Positions 1 to 16,131 of a stretch of DNA of 64,000 nucleotides are shown here, one piece after another. The DNA comes from Selaginella tamariscina (Eukaryota; Streptophyta; Lycopodiopsida; Selaginellales; Selaginellaceae). The number at the start of each line of letters is the position of its first letter. The first letter of the stretch is position 1. Where the stretch lies: NCBI GenBank assembly GCA_003024785.1, contig PUQB01000341.1, forward strand, positions 126,516 to 190,515, in the 5' to 3' direction. The translations under genes were made by a program, and so were the position numbers. A model generated the notes under the pieces. That model saw only the letters and a list, made by a program, of their open reading frames with translations, ran no database searches and had not been told where the DNA came from.

Positions 1-2159
<2,159 letters not shown>

Positions 2160-5100
2160 GGTGTTAAAGAGAGATATGTCGAATGCAAACGAGAAGCTTA
2201 TTTATATTTTATATGCACTCGCCAAATTGACTTGCCTTACACGGTTCACCTTTCAGCGTGAATTATTGGAGGTAGTAAGTCATTCTTCGATTTGGCATTC
2301 CCAATCTTTTAAAGAAATTAAATTTATCATTTTTCCAATTAAAAATGTATCTTCTTATATTTACTAAGGTTTTTAAGTTGCCCAACCCTTTGTGTACGGG
2401 TCATATATGTGTTATATATAGTTGCATTGAGACTTTTAGTACATTAATCTATATCCTCAAATTGCCCACATGCAGACATGCTAGAAAATTTCCTTGTGGG
2501 CTCCTTATTACCTGCATGACATGTAGCCACTTGCCTTGCTAGCATACATTACATAAAATAAGTGATTAGACTAGCCTAGATGTGGCTATGACATAAGCTT
2601 TAATGTGTTTAACATGTTTAGTATATTTAAATTTAAACAGATATTTCTAATGCAGATATTGTCTACATGTATATTTATATTAAAAAATTTAAATGGTGGT
2701 GTGTGAAGCTACATAATTTACATAAACAATGTACACACATATAAATTATCCAATTAAGGTATATTTTAAATATTACTTACAAATACTCTCCTCAATAAAA
2801 CACTATATATCTTAATTCTTTATAATTAAATTCTTAAATCACGTTTAAAGTTAAAAATAAAATAAGCGATTAATAAAGTTTTAAATCATTAATATTTTCC
2901 TTACTAGAGTATTTTAAATTTTTATTTAACATAAAAAGAACCATGTATATATTGTATACAATCTATATACTATAACATAAACAAGAATAAATTTATATAT
3001 TTACATATTTGACTAACTCTTAAATTTCAAAATTACTACATTTATTATACATAACTATACAATGATTAATTAAGAATAAATATAAAGAACAATTTATTAG
3101 TAAGATTTTTATAAACATTTAAAAGATTGCTTGAAGAATGTTCTTAATTATAGTTGTAGAACCCTTACAAATGTTTTGTGCATAAATTATAAAAATACAT
3201 ATAAAAATAATTGACAAAAGCATAAATAAAAAAAGATTACATGTGTAGCTTTATTCAAAAAATCATATTGCTATAGATTTAAAATCTTAGAAATAACAAT
3301 TTTTTATACACAATTTAGTTTAATTATTACTTAATCAATTAAACTCTTATCTAAATCTGTTTTTCCTTGATTTTATTATTTATAGAATATAATTTAATAT
3401 TAATTTCTTTTGAATATCTAATTTTATTTAAGAATAAACTAAAAATTAAATATTAGCATATTAATATTTTACCATTGTGACATTTATGCTTAGTATATTA
3501 GCTTTTTATAATTGTTTGTGTATATATATATCTATACACACACAAACATGCATATATATGTATGTATATATTATATATTATCTTGAAAATTGATAGAATT
3601 ATTAAAATTAATTAAAGGCACATATAAACCCTTTTTGTTATTAATTATATGTAGTCATGTTAAGAGTTGCAATTTATAAACCATATTTAATAAAATATTA
3701 TTTAAACATTGTGAAAGATATGAGAATAGGTATCTTAATTGGGGTTTAGCCCATTCTTATATACAAAAATGAATGGACCAAATTTAGACGGTTCATATGT
3801 TATATACTATTATAATTAATGTATTACTTGATAGGGTAATACCATGTATATACACCATATATATACATGTATTTACGGATCTCACATCATTCTCCTCTTA
3901 CGAAAGGAAGGAAAAGTTTAATGTAGTAAATTTGATGAAGCATTTCGAGCTTCAAATGCCATCATAAGAAATTAAAACTCCCAAAAAAACCACCAAGCAA
4001 CATAACATAGTTGCCCATAACCATGACATAAATAAGTACCCAAAGCCATGGCAAAATTATTAAAACTACAGAACATTGATGAACCAACTACAATCTACAT
4101 GTAGCAGTAAGATATTTGAACCAACCTTGAAACTATAACTCTGAATTAAAACAAACTTCAAGATCCATTATAGTTTACAAAATACTATTGTAGCAAATAA
4201 TACATTTTACTTCTAAGTCTGCTCACCAACCATCTCTGAAACCATCATTAATTTAAACTCATAACAATCAACAAACTTACATTTATATCTTTCTTTTGGT
4301 CAACATTTAAGACCCATATTAACTTGGACTCATGACCTTCGTCTTCATCCATCTTATTTACATGCAATTTGTCATATAATTATATTATGTGTGCATTCTA
4401 ACATATGACTTAGGGTTCATTTATTTTATATTTTAAACATGACCTAAAATTTAAAAGAATAAACATTTAGAATCAACATCAATTCTAAATTGATTTGTTC
4501 TTTTATATGCTTTAATAATTTGAATCATAATTCCAAATCTTCAATAAACTTAGTTAATAAGAAATTTATGTTAAGAATTTATTTTTGACATTTCATGAAA
4601 TTTATTAAGGCAATCAATTGAGCCATGTAGTGTGATAAAACATAACTAACATATATGTTCAAGATATATAAAACATAATTAATAATTTATCTCTTGATTG
4701 TGGTAATTATTCTTTATAAACATAAAGGTCACATACTAATTATTACATTAGAAATAATAAATCATTATTATTAAGAAATAATAATATTAAAAAGTAATTT
4801 AATAAATTGATGAATTGACACAAGAAAATAACAATGATAATGTAAATCATCAAACTCAAAAATTTATGCAACTCCTTGTAATTTAGCAAGTTAATTTATA
4901 AAAGAAGTTTAATGATATTAGGTCATAATTTCATAAATTTATAAATTCAAGTATATTATTATTTAAATGAGCTTTAATATTAAAAACCCATGATAAAAAT
5001 ACTATTATACTTTATAAAAATAGTATGAAGAGTTTAATATCACATTTTTGTAAAGACCAAGTTTTCAAGTAAATCTATTTTTAATGTAGTTTATATTAAT

Positions 5101-8100
5101 AATTTTAAAAATGTAGTTTATTGAAATTAAATGAATAATATGTTAAGTTTAATAAAGCAAAATGAACTATATGTGAGACTTATACATATTAACATCTTGG
5201 TAAAAAAAATAATTTATGCTCCAAAATAATTCTTTATAGCAAGACACAAACTACTGTAACAACTTTAATACAATGAACAATTTTATAGTATTAATAATTG
5301 TTAAAGAATGAGAACTCCTCAAACATTTTTATATTGTCTTGATTTAATTTCAAAAGATATATCTTTCTTATATAATAAAACAACTCTAGTAACATCAATA
5401 ATGACATATATGTAAAATCTACACCATACAACACAAAAATACATCAATTCAACATCAATAAGTAATATAATTTTGAAGACTCAAGAGAAATATATGCTAG
5501 TACGTATAATTACAAGATTATATATATTGAGCGACTTTTCTTAATTATTCTTTTTTTGATTCTTGTTAACGACACTTTAATATTAAGATAAGTTTTTTTT
5601 ATAATATGAAACACATGTTTTTTTTTGTGATTTTGGAAAATATGATAATTCTTTAACCATGTGACAAAGCATTTATTTTTCTTTATATTCACTTTATCAA
5701 TATTTGCATATCATGTCTCATCCGTTCATCATGAAATTAAATAAAATCCTTAGTAAATGGTCAATATGGAAACTTATTATTCTTAAGATATTAAGAAACC
5801 ATTCAAGAAAATCACTATATATAATTTTAAAAATAAATTTATGTCTTGGCCTCAAATTATCACAAACAGATAAAACTTCCCATAGAATTAAACTCGAATT
5901 TTCTCTTAAGAAAAAGGTTTCTAAAATGAAGCTCCTTATAGTCTCATTAGCTTCTCACCATAGAATATTAACATACAAAAAGACGTGCATATACACATGT
6001 TATTACAAAATAACCAAAACATTAATTTAAAATTTATTTTATATTAATACATTAATTTTATCATTACAAGTCTCTTTATCTCACACAGTTAATTATAAAT
6101 TAATTAATAAAAAATTTTAAATAATTTTAATATAATAATAAATATAAATTAATATTTTAATAAGTTATATGAAATGATATGGATATTCCCATGCAAATAT
6201 TTGAAGGATAAAGATTTATTGTTAGCATAAGAGGCAAAGCCGCTTGTGATTTAACAATCCACATGTATATAATAGTACGGTGGCGCCTTTTACACATTTC
6301 ACATGTAACTACTCTGTGTGTGTGTGTGTGAAAGAGAGAGAGCATTTGTTGTGTGTGCATATATATATATAATATATATTATATATATATATATATTATA
6401 TATATAATATAAAAGATATGAATATTATACATCTACATAATTATTACTTCACTAGGGGAATTTTGTATTGCCGAAGTATTTAGCTAAGCCTAGTATATTC
6501 ATCCACCTCTCCAAGGATTCCTTCAATGGTATCTGAAGACGAAGGTGCTTTCTATTTAGAATGAAGAACAAAGGTCCAATTGTCATGGAACATGTGGGTG
6601 TGTGTGTCTACAAAAGCGTATGGGTTTGTATTTACATACATATTTATATAAGACAATCTAAAAACACTATGGCTATGTCGTTTATAACTAAAATAATAAT
6701 TATTGAAGTATCTTCGTATATTATGCCTATTCTTGTGCAAACATGTACACGCACTCATGTAATATATGCATATGCATGAATGTATCAATATATATCTGAT
6801 CTTTATTTATATCATATTTTATATATAAACTCTTTCCATAAATATGTATTGCAATATATTCTCTTCCTCTCTTCCTCTCTCCTCTCCCTCTCTCCCTCTC
6901 CCTCTCTCTAAGGTTATATAAATATACATAGAAGCAACAATATATACATGCCTATATGTATGTACGGGATTATACTTATGAATAACATGTATGTATGCTT
7001 TGTATAATGTAATTCCTTCTTTTTGTTATACATAAGTATATAATTACTTTATATGAATATACATGACACATTTTTACACACCCACAACATGCAGTTTTAT
7101 AGGAGAGAAAATGGGTAAGGCTCTTTCCATCAGCTACAATAGACACCATATTCTTAACACACGTATCGTTTGGTATATATATATATATATGTATGTGTGT
7201 GTATATATATATAATTGTTTTTATTATTTATTTATGTTAATATGGAGGCTTCCAGGTACTTAAATCAATTACTTTTCATGTGTGTAGTTTATTTATGCAT
7301 AATGGTATATATGTAAGATTTTGATGTATTACTAAGTTTAAAAGGATAACAATGGTTCATGAACCTCAATGGATATGTGATTGGTTAAGAAGGAGCTAGA
7401 AGCTATTGAGTAATGGGAGAGTCTCTTTTTTAAGTATAAAGTTTATGAACTTATTCTTACCTAAGTACTTTGTGTGTGTGAGAGAGAGACTATGTTTATA
7501 TTCTCACGTAGAGAACACACACGAGCACACTTTTATATGTTTTAATATGCCAAAGATAAATGTTTGCAACATGTAGCAAGTTTGAATACACCGTTGGATC
7601 CTAGTGATGATGAATAAGATATCAATTGCTTTAGAGATGAGGTTTGGCATGTGTACATTGATGTGAGCGTGTGTATGTGTTGTTTTATGTTTCAATATGC
7701 ATTATTAATGTTTGTGTGCAGTCTTCAAGACGGTGAACACAAGATTAAGGCTGGTTTATTAACTCACAATGTTCCTTGTTGAGGTTACATGTTAAAAGGA
7801 AACATCTAATAAACCAGCTCATACTTTTTTCCACTCAAGTATAACAACTTACATTTTATAATTAATTAATTTAGTAAAAAAATGGCTATGGCTCTGCTTC
7901 GGTCAAATTTCAACTATACTTAATTTTTAAAAACAATAAGTTTGAGTACTAATTTATTTATAGTTTTTAATTTGACTACTCTTTATTTTGAATTTCAATT
8001 GTTATTACGTATCTAACTATGTTGCTAAGATTTAAATGTAAAGGAAACAATCTTACTTAGCGTAAGTAAGATTAGTCCTGAGAAATAATTCTTCCATTTC

Positions 8101-8377
8101 TTGTGAAATAATTTTTCTCTCTTGGGTCCTAGTGCAATTAATCTCATTAACTAATTAATTTATGCACTTTAAAGAAAATATTTATCTCTTTCTCTCTTTT
8201 TCACACACACCTATATGTATACGTATCTGTGCATTTGTATATATATAAGTTCTTTATCTCTCTTTATCATACACACACATGTATGTATATGTACTCATGT
8301 ATGTACATTTTAATTTTGTTATCTCTTTCTTTCACACAGACACATGTATTTATGTATATGTGTATCTGTATATTCTA

Positions 8378-8421
<44 letters not shown>

Positions 8422-11400
8422 ATATATATATATCACACACACACCTATATATATGTATATATAATATGTGTGTATCTATATATTATAATTAATGTATCTC
8501 TCTTTCCCACACACATGTATGTGTGTTTTTGTACATATGTAATTTCTTTATTTCTCTATCTTCAACATACATCTATACGTATAATTATGTTTGTATATAT
8601 ATAATAATAATTCTTTATCTTTCTCTCGCTCTTAAGTCGACGGGATTATTCCCACCGACACGATTCCTCTCTTCCCCTTTTATTTACTTATATAACCTTA
8701 CTATAATCTTCTAACTACTTTATAAAAACTATCTAAAGCTCACACTTGTGGTGGTGCTAGAACTTTCACAAATGTGAGCTTTAGACACTTTCATATATTG
8801 TGTATAAATATTGTGTGTGTATTTTTTAAAAAGAAGGTCATTAACGAGATTTATCCTACCAACTAATTAGTTCATGCACTTTCGAAAAAATATTTATAGA
8901 CCTTGTGAAATTTTAATTGAATATTTGTGTATGAGTGTGTGTGCATTTTTTATAAAATTGTATTCACAATGTAATATTGTGCAAAAAGTGACTTAATTAA
9001 ACAAAATAATTAATTATTAGTATAGAATCGTCTTTAGTTTTGAATAAGAATTAAAACAAAATTTGTTGGACATATACTTAAAGAACTTATGATTTTTATA
9101 TTTAGATGCAGCATTGATGTAATATTAAAGATAAAAGGAGAAAATGAGATGAACAAGGAGACTCTGAAATCAGCTTGGTCATATTTTAAAATAAACGAGA
9201 AGTGCATTGAATTGATGATAGTTACTGTCAAGTTAATCTCTGTCACATCATATGGACAAGTAAAACAATAGAAAATAAATTTAATAGTCAAGTACCTAAG
9301 GTAGGCTATGAACCAAGATTGAATGATGCTTGAAATATATATTTTGTTCCATCCAGTCTAATGTTCTCAAATCTGGATAAGGCCAAATACAGCTCAAATC
9401 TTATATGGTTATGTCAACTTGTGTATTACGATGTTCACATGTTCATCAATAATGTCAACCATAGAGTTCTTCTTCAATTAAATGAAAGCCCATCCATGTA
9501 GGGGATCCGGCTAGATATCTTCTTCAAGGAATTCAATACCCATTGAGTAGGTATATTCACAGTAAATATTGTTTCACATTACAAAAGATTCACAAATGAA
9601 ACAATCATCCCAATATTCATTGAAGAAGAACACAACGATATTATTAAAAAGATTAAGAGGGTAATTAGGTCTTAAGTTCTTCACAGTTCACGTTCAATTT
9701 GCTTGGGAATTATTGAAAGCTGAAAAAAGTGTGTTAAGAACACTAGAATAGTTATAGTCATGGCTCACACATTGATTTTGAACGTAAGAAAAAGACTTTT
9801 GTCGTTTTATTAACTGCACTGGTGGCATCTCATGTTACAATAAGTTACAAAAAGATGATGTTGAATGACATGATTTATGAATGTAAGGTTAATATTGCAG
9901 CATTAACTCCAACTTCAATTATAAGTCACTCGACTAGAAACATGTTGGTGAGCTCATGAAGAAGATGAAGAACAATAATTCATACATTGTCACACATAAT
10001 GCCGTATTGTGCCCATATTATGAAAGAAAGAAAGGCACTAAGATAGTGTGGGCGACAATACCAGAGCAAATCATGAAAATCCAGACGGAAGGTAAAAAAT
10101 TAGTAAGGTACTACATCATTAGTAGCCAACACATGATAATGATAGCCTAACGACTTCTCAATGAACATAATAAAAAAACGATAATAACAAAACTTTTCGA
10201 GCATACCCGTGCGAAGCCAATCGACTAGGGTTTTATGACAGCAACAAGATCAGCTTTTTTAACTAAGCCGAATCTCACAACTAAGTAGTATCATAAGCTA
10301 TTTGCGAAGTGGGACGTTGCCGACACCAACAATTACAACAGCAGTAAAATATGGGAGAAGTTTAAACACACGCAATCGTCCTGAGGATAAGGTCTTTGAC
10401 AAAATGGGTAGGGATCGTGGAATTATTTGGAAAATGAATACTTAAGAAGAAGCAAATGAGTGAAGGGGAGCCCTTAGAAAAGTTTGTAAAAAAACCCAGT
10501 AAGACATCAAAGGCTAAGTTTGTACAACTTATGAAGAATGTGGACAATTCTAAATTCACATGGTTGAAGCTTTTAAATAAAACAACAGTGATGGAGATGG
10601 ATGTGTTAATGGATTTAGTGGTTGATGGCAAACAATAACAATCTCGTCTTTCCTTTTATCTTAAGGCAATGGAGTTGAAAACGATTAGACACTTTAAAAA
10701 ATGATTAGAAATACACTGTCATAAACATAGAAGGAGGTCAATAAATATTTTTAGTTGATAAATGATGATACATTTGTCCAATGAGTAAACCAATCGAAAG
10801 ATTTGAACAAGAATCTATTGCATGTTAACGTTAGAAAAGAGAACATCATGATGATGTCTTCTCTTATAGCAGTCCTTTGGTAGTAAATGATTTGTAAAGA
10901 TTGAATTTTTAACTAGCGATTTTGTTATAAACCTCTTAACAAGATCGAGCCATACTTATTTAAGAATAAAAGAATAATTGGGCTTTATTGCAAAATTAAT
11001 CAGTTAAGAATAATAAAGAATGCACATATATTAGTGATAAATGACTTTTCTCAAAAGGTTATACTTAACCAAAACATTGCTTATATCCATCCATCTAATC
11101 ACTTTTGATCCATATTCTAATATTAATATCATAGATGAGCTAGTGAATTACTTAGACACGTGTCTTAGAAAAAAGAATTTTGAAAATTTTTATGAATAAT
11201 ATCCACTGTATAAAGCATACCATGACGTTTTCCTTTATTGTGATTTTGAGTTTTTATATAAATTAAAAAAGATCAACCATGTGCTTTATAATATTATTAT
11301 TAAGAAACTTTAATTTTTAAATAAACCTTTATGCACTTATAGTCATTACATATTAACAAAGATGGCAACTCCTAACTGCATTGTTAAGTGGTGGCAACAA

Positions 11401-12080
11401 CATAAAATATTAATTAAAACAATCTAGAGGGTGATGACTTAGATAAAATAAAGAGATTCTCTACATGTTTAATGAGAAATTAATTATAAATGATTAATAA
11501 GTTGATAAGAAAATGATTTCATTTGTAATTATGTTTGATAATTTTTTTTTAATTATTGTAAAATATCACTGAAGAATACATATAAATATTTTCTATATGT
11601 ATTTCAAGTTGTAATGTTTATTAAAATATATTAACATGACATTATATTTTTATTTATTTACTTTAGCTAATAAAATCAGACCAACTCAGACCTAATTAGG
11701 ATTCCTCATTTCCCCTTTTTTGATTGGACGACACACACACACGCACACGCTGGAAACACGAGGATGCCACACACATGCATGTAATCCGATACACCACGTG
11801 CACATGCATGTAATACTACTCACACAGAGCACACCATGATTGTAATCCCACGGTAACACGTCTAAGAATAAATAATATAAACTTATTTCATGGTAAAGAT
11901 TTTATAATAAATTAAAAATTGATTTTATTACACTAAGTAAGGTTAATTAAGTACTAATTAATTAACTAATAATTAAGACTTAAATATACATTTATTAAAT
12001 AATTAATTAATAATTAAACTTAAATATTAATTAGTAATTTAATTTTTATTTTTATTTTCTTGTATGGAGAAAATATCATC
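2160..12080. other. AT-rich, gene-poor stretch
   Basis: About 9.9 kb of strongly AT-rich sequence with many (TA)n, (CA)n and (CT)n microsatellites (for example 3520-3570, 6360-6415, 6860-6910, 8380-8435). Small open frames here (for example 5704-6030, 9089-9271, 10456-10638) show no recognisable domain and look like chance frames. The block at 9080-11000 is somewhat less AT-rich and could be a very old transposon remnant, but I could not assign it. A hairpin at 8732-8785 is listed separately. Confidence 0.7.
8732..8785. repeat. Inverted repeat (hairpin), 19-nt arms
   Basis: The arm tctaaagctcacacttgtg (8732-8750) is complementary, with one mismatch, to 8767-8785 across a 16-nt loop. It sits in non-coding AT-rich DNA. 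It may be the core of a short MITE or a chance hairpin; no target-site duplication was identified. Confidence 0.6.
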
Positions 12081-12133
12081 AATACATGTATGTTATATAG
12101 CCTTTACTAATGCATTTTTGTTTAACTTACTGT

Positions 12134-13316
<1,183 letters not shown>

Positions 13317-13332
13317 AAAAGTCCGGACGAGT

Positions 13333-13862
13333 TTTATCAGTCCTTGATGAAGCAAGACGCAAGCTGCAAGAGGAAACGCATCAGCAGAAGCTCGAAGCAA
13401 CCTCAAGAAATCTTCTTGTGATATGTAGCTTTGCCTGTTTTCTGTTTGAATTGTTTTGTATGGATTCGTAGATAAAAGTTGTGTCGAGACACAAGGCGAC
13501 TTTGCCAACTCACTGACTTCCGAGGTTCATTGACGATATCCTTGCATTTGTCAACTGGCTTGACGAAGAGCTCGCATTCATTGTACCGTAACAGACACTA
13601 ACAAGAGCTTTTCCAGCAGGTGGATGAGAGAGCGGTCTCGAAGCACATTGATTGGCCGGAGGCGCTTTGCGGGAAGCTGCGTTTGAATATCAAGATCTCC
13701 AAAAACTAGAAGCGGAACTCTTCCGACAAAGATGACCCTATGTTTTTACTCCTAGGAACGTTCTAGTTCGGCAACAGTTAACTTGTCCTATTCGGACTCT
13801 TGCGAACAAGGGACATGGCCATGCAAGGAGTTCAACATGCCAACGTATTGGATGCTGGCCAA
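13333..13862 (+). pseudogene. Fragment of a CHUP1-family gene (chloroplast positioning protein)
   Basis: Translating in pieces gives hallmark segments of the conserved C-terminal region of plant CHUP1-like proteins in order: KLQEETHQQKLEATSRNLL (13350-13413), VETQGDFANSLTSEV (about 13475-13520), AFVNWLDEELAFI (about 13545-13582), VDERAVSKHIDWPE (13620-13660), LREAAFEYQDLQKLEAEL (about 13670-13725), LLRTRD (about 13795) and KEFNMPTYWML (about 13826-13856). Plausible introns are 13414-13468 and a 37-nt intron at 13583-13619 (GT...CAG). Several frame changes separate the pieces. CHUP1 itself is an actin-binding protein of the chloroplast outer envelope; only the C-terminal region is represented here. 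It starts within about 20 bp of the end of the subtilase remnant. The frame after 13870 (FCKCGSDDAQLFFD) resembles a PPR motif, but that is weak. Confidence 0.7.
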
Positions 13863-14145
13863 AACATTTAGAATTTTGCTGTTCTGTAAGTGTGGGAGTG
13901 ACGATGCTCAGCTCTTCTTTGACACACTCGGCAAAGCAAACTTTATTCGATGATATTTGGATAAACTTCCCAAGGGGACGCAGAGAATGTCTTCATCCTT
14001 GTAGGTTGGCAACGACTAGTATGGTCTTTTTATTGGACTTCGGAAACAACGAGTCACACAACTTATGCAAGTTTAATACACAGCTTAACCTTCAGGATGT
14101 ATCAACTCGTACCATGACACAACATAACCTTCCAGGATGTATCAA

Positions 14146-15984
14146 CTACCAAAGGCAATTAAACTCGTCAAGCAAAAGCTCTTGACAAAACTCTTCGTAC
14201 CTCACGTCCTCTCTGTAGGTAGGCACAAAGAAGAGCTTCTGAAGCCTCCGAAGTTGCTCTTGCAGCAGTTTGCCATCCACATCCGACACAATCCTTTGCT
14301 CAAACGTTTGCACATCTGAGAAGAGTGCCCTCTTGTACATGGACACAATATTGGCACCCGAAAACCTCCATGGGACTCTCCGCCCCATAGCCAAGTAAAC
14401 CAAGACGTACATTAGGCTCTCCAACTCACTTGAGAGGCAGTGCTCGTTTCCATCCAAAACTTGCACAGCAGCAAAGAGCCTGGTAACCCCGGTTCGTTCA
14501 TCATCAGGGGTGAAACAGCTCACAGCGGAGCCAAAGTCGATTAAGTAATACCTCGTGTCATTGTAGACGACATTACTTGCCGAAACATCACCATGATATA
14601 TACCCCTATCAGTGAGGAACTTGAGAGTCTCCGCAACCTGTTGAAGCATTTTGACATACTCTCTGCAAGGCCTGTGAAGAACAGGCTCATCAACTGTCCT
14701 GCACAGAGGAGTCACTATGTACGCGTGCCCACCAATCCACTTCCCGTGTGCCAGCAGGGGTAAGATGCCGGGTATCCCTTGAACTGCAGACAAAACCTGT
14801 ATTTCCACTTCCATAACTGGGCCGAGTTTCACCACCACAGCTACGTCACCATCGAGCGTGCCGGCAAGTACGTGAGAATCCCCTTTGGATGAAACAGCAG
14901 TCAAGTGCTGGATGCATCTCCCGTCATCCAGCCGCAGTTCCCGAGTTCCCAGAGGAGTTACATACCCGTGTACTGACTGGTCTGCATATATCATCTGCAA
15001 TAGAAGCCTGAATCCGCTGTCATCTGTAGCCTCCAAGTGAAATGCATACTCTTGTGACCACCAGAAACTCTCCTCCCCTCCGGAGACGTCCAAGCCTACA
15101 AACTGAATGGTCCGCCGGTCCCAATGAAGCCGAATACAACATTCCTCCCTTTCTGGGTGGATACGATCTTCCTGAGCCGTGCTACAATTTTCCAACACAT
15201 CTTTTTTGTCCCCGAATCTGCACCATCCAACTCCCAGCTCAACTCTCCCACCATCACGGCACATAGCCAGCTTACAACATATTGGCAGCTGGAGAAGATG
15301 CAATCTGGCTTATCTTCTGAAAACAGCACCCCGCCCTGGCTCGTGTCAAAAAACCAGGATGCCGGAGCTTGCAGCTGAGCGAAGCCCTGGCTAACCGCTC
15401 TCTGCAGCTTCTTTTCGCTGTCGAAACTCAAGTCCTGCGTACTTAGCTTTCGCTTTTTCACGTGTTCTCCCTCGTCAAAACTGGCTCGCAAAGTCTCCTT
15501 GAAGGCCTCCACTTTCCCAGAAACGTCCACCCCGGTGAACCTCTGGACTATAAAGCCCTCTCGACTATGGTCATAATCTGGCCGAGACATGATGCTTGCA
15601 CCTAAAAGTTCATCCTTCAGGCCCAGCGTCAAGTCTGTATGCGTGGCTACGCGGAAAATATCCGCCAGCTTCTCATCAACCATATGGCCAATAACACCTG
15701 CAAACCGAGGTATCTCAGCCCAAATAAAATCCAAGAAATGACGTACCCAAAAAATGGCTTTGAGAAGCAGCTCCAGGGCTAAGCGGCTGAAGAAGCCCGT
15801 CGCGTTGCATTATCTTGATGAAGAGTGGCGGCACTCCCAATTTCTGGAGCTCATCGTAATTGAACATCCTGAGATCACTCACCCGCTCAATCCCCGCTTC
15901 TTTGAAGGCTGCCAGGCATTTCGCAGTCGCTCCCCTGCCCGCAAACCTCTTCTCAACGTACAACTCCACGCCGTCGTCCGCCAT
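14146..15984 (-). CDS. SAM-like domain plus protein-kinase-like protein (Crinkler-like architecture)
   Basis: The ATG at 15984 opens with a SAM-like region (ELYVEKRF, GIERVSDLRMFNYDELQKLG; residues about 5-60). A middle region (about 80-280) contains DKPDCIF and, further on, VMVGELSW, a spacing reminiscent of PD-(D/E)XK nuclease folds; this is inference only. The C-terminal 240 residues are kinase-like: VAVVVK (Lys), EVEIQVL (alphaC Glu), hinge YIVTPLC, catalytic loop YHGDVSASNVVYND (HGD replaces HRD), LIDFGSAV (DFG) and LESLMYVLVYLAMG before VPW, as in CK1/FunK1-type kinases. No clear glycine-rich loop is visible. The frame shifts between about 15800 and 15740 (indel or tiny intron) and near 15125, where one extra base joins both parts. 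An N-terminal SAM-like, nuclease-like, kinase order resembles the Crinkler superfamily, whose members are often effectors or defence-related. The function here is unknown. Confidence 0.7.
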
Positions 15985-16131
15985 AGCAAGTAAACCCTAG
16001 GGAATCATTTAGGGCAGTGAGAACCTTCCATTATATATTTATAGAGAATGTGGTCAACAAGCCGAGAAACTAAGGAACCCTAAAATTCTTGGTTAACTAT
16101 AAAAGGAATATACGCACGTACAATATACACT

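Noticed and set aside
5704..6030. A 108-codon open frame in AT-rich DNA
   Set aside because: Lys/Ile/Leu-rich composition only reflects base composition; no motif, no homologous neighbour and no splice context.
9034..10640. Several 60-89-codon frames suggesting a degraded transposon
   Set aside because: No conserved catalytic or zinc-finger motif could be recognised, so no family was assigned.
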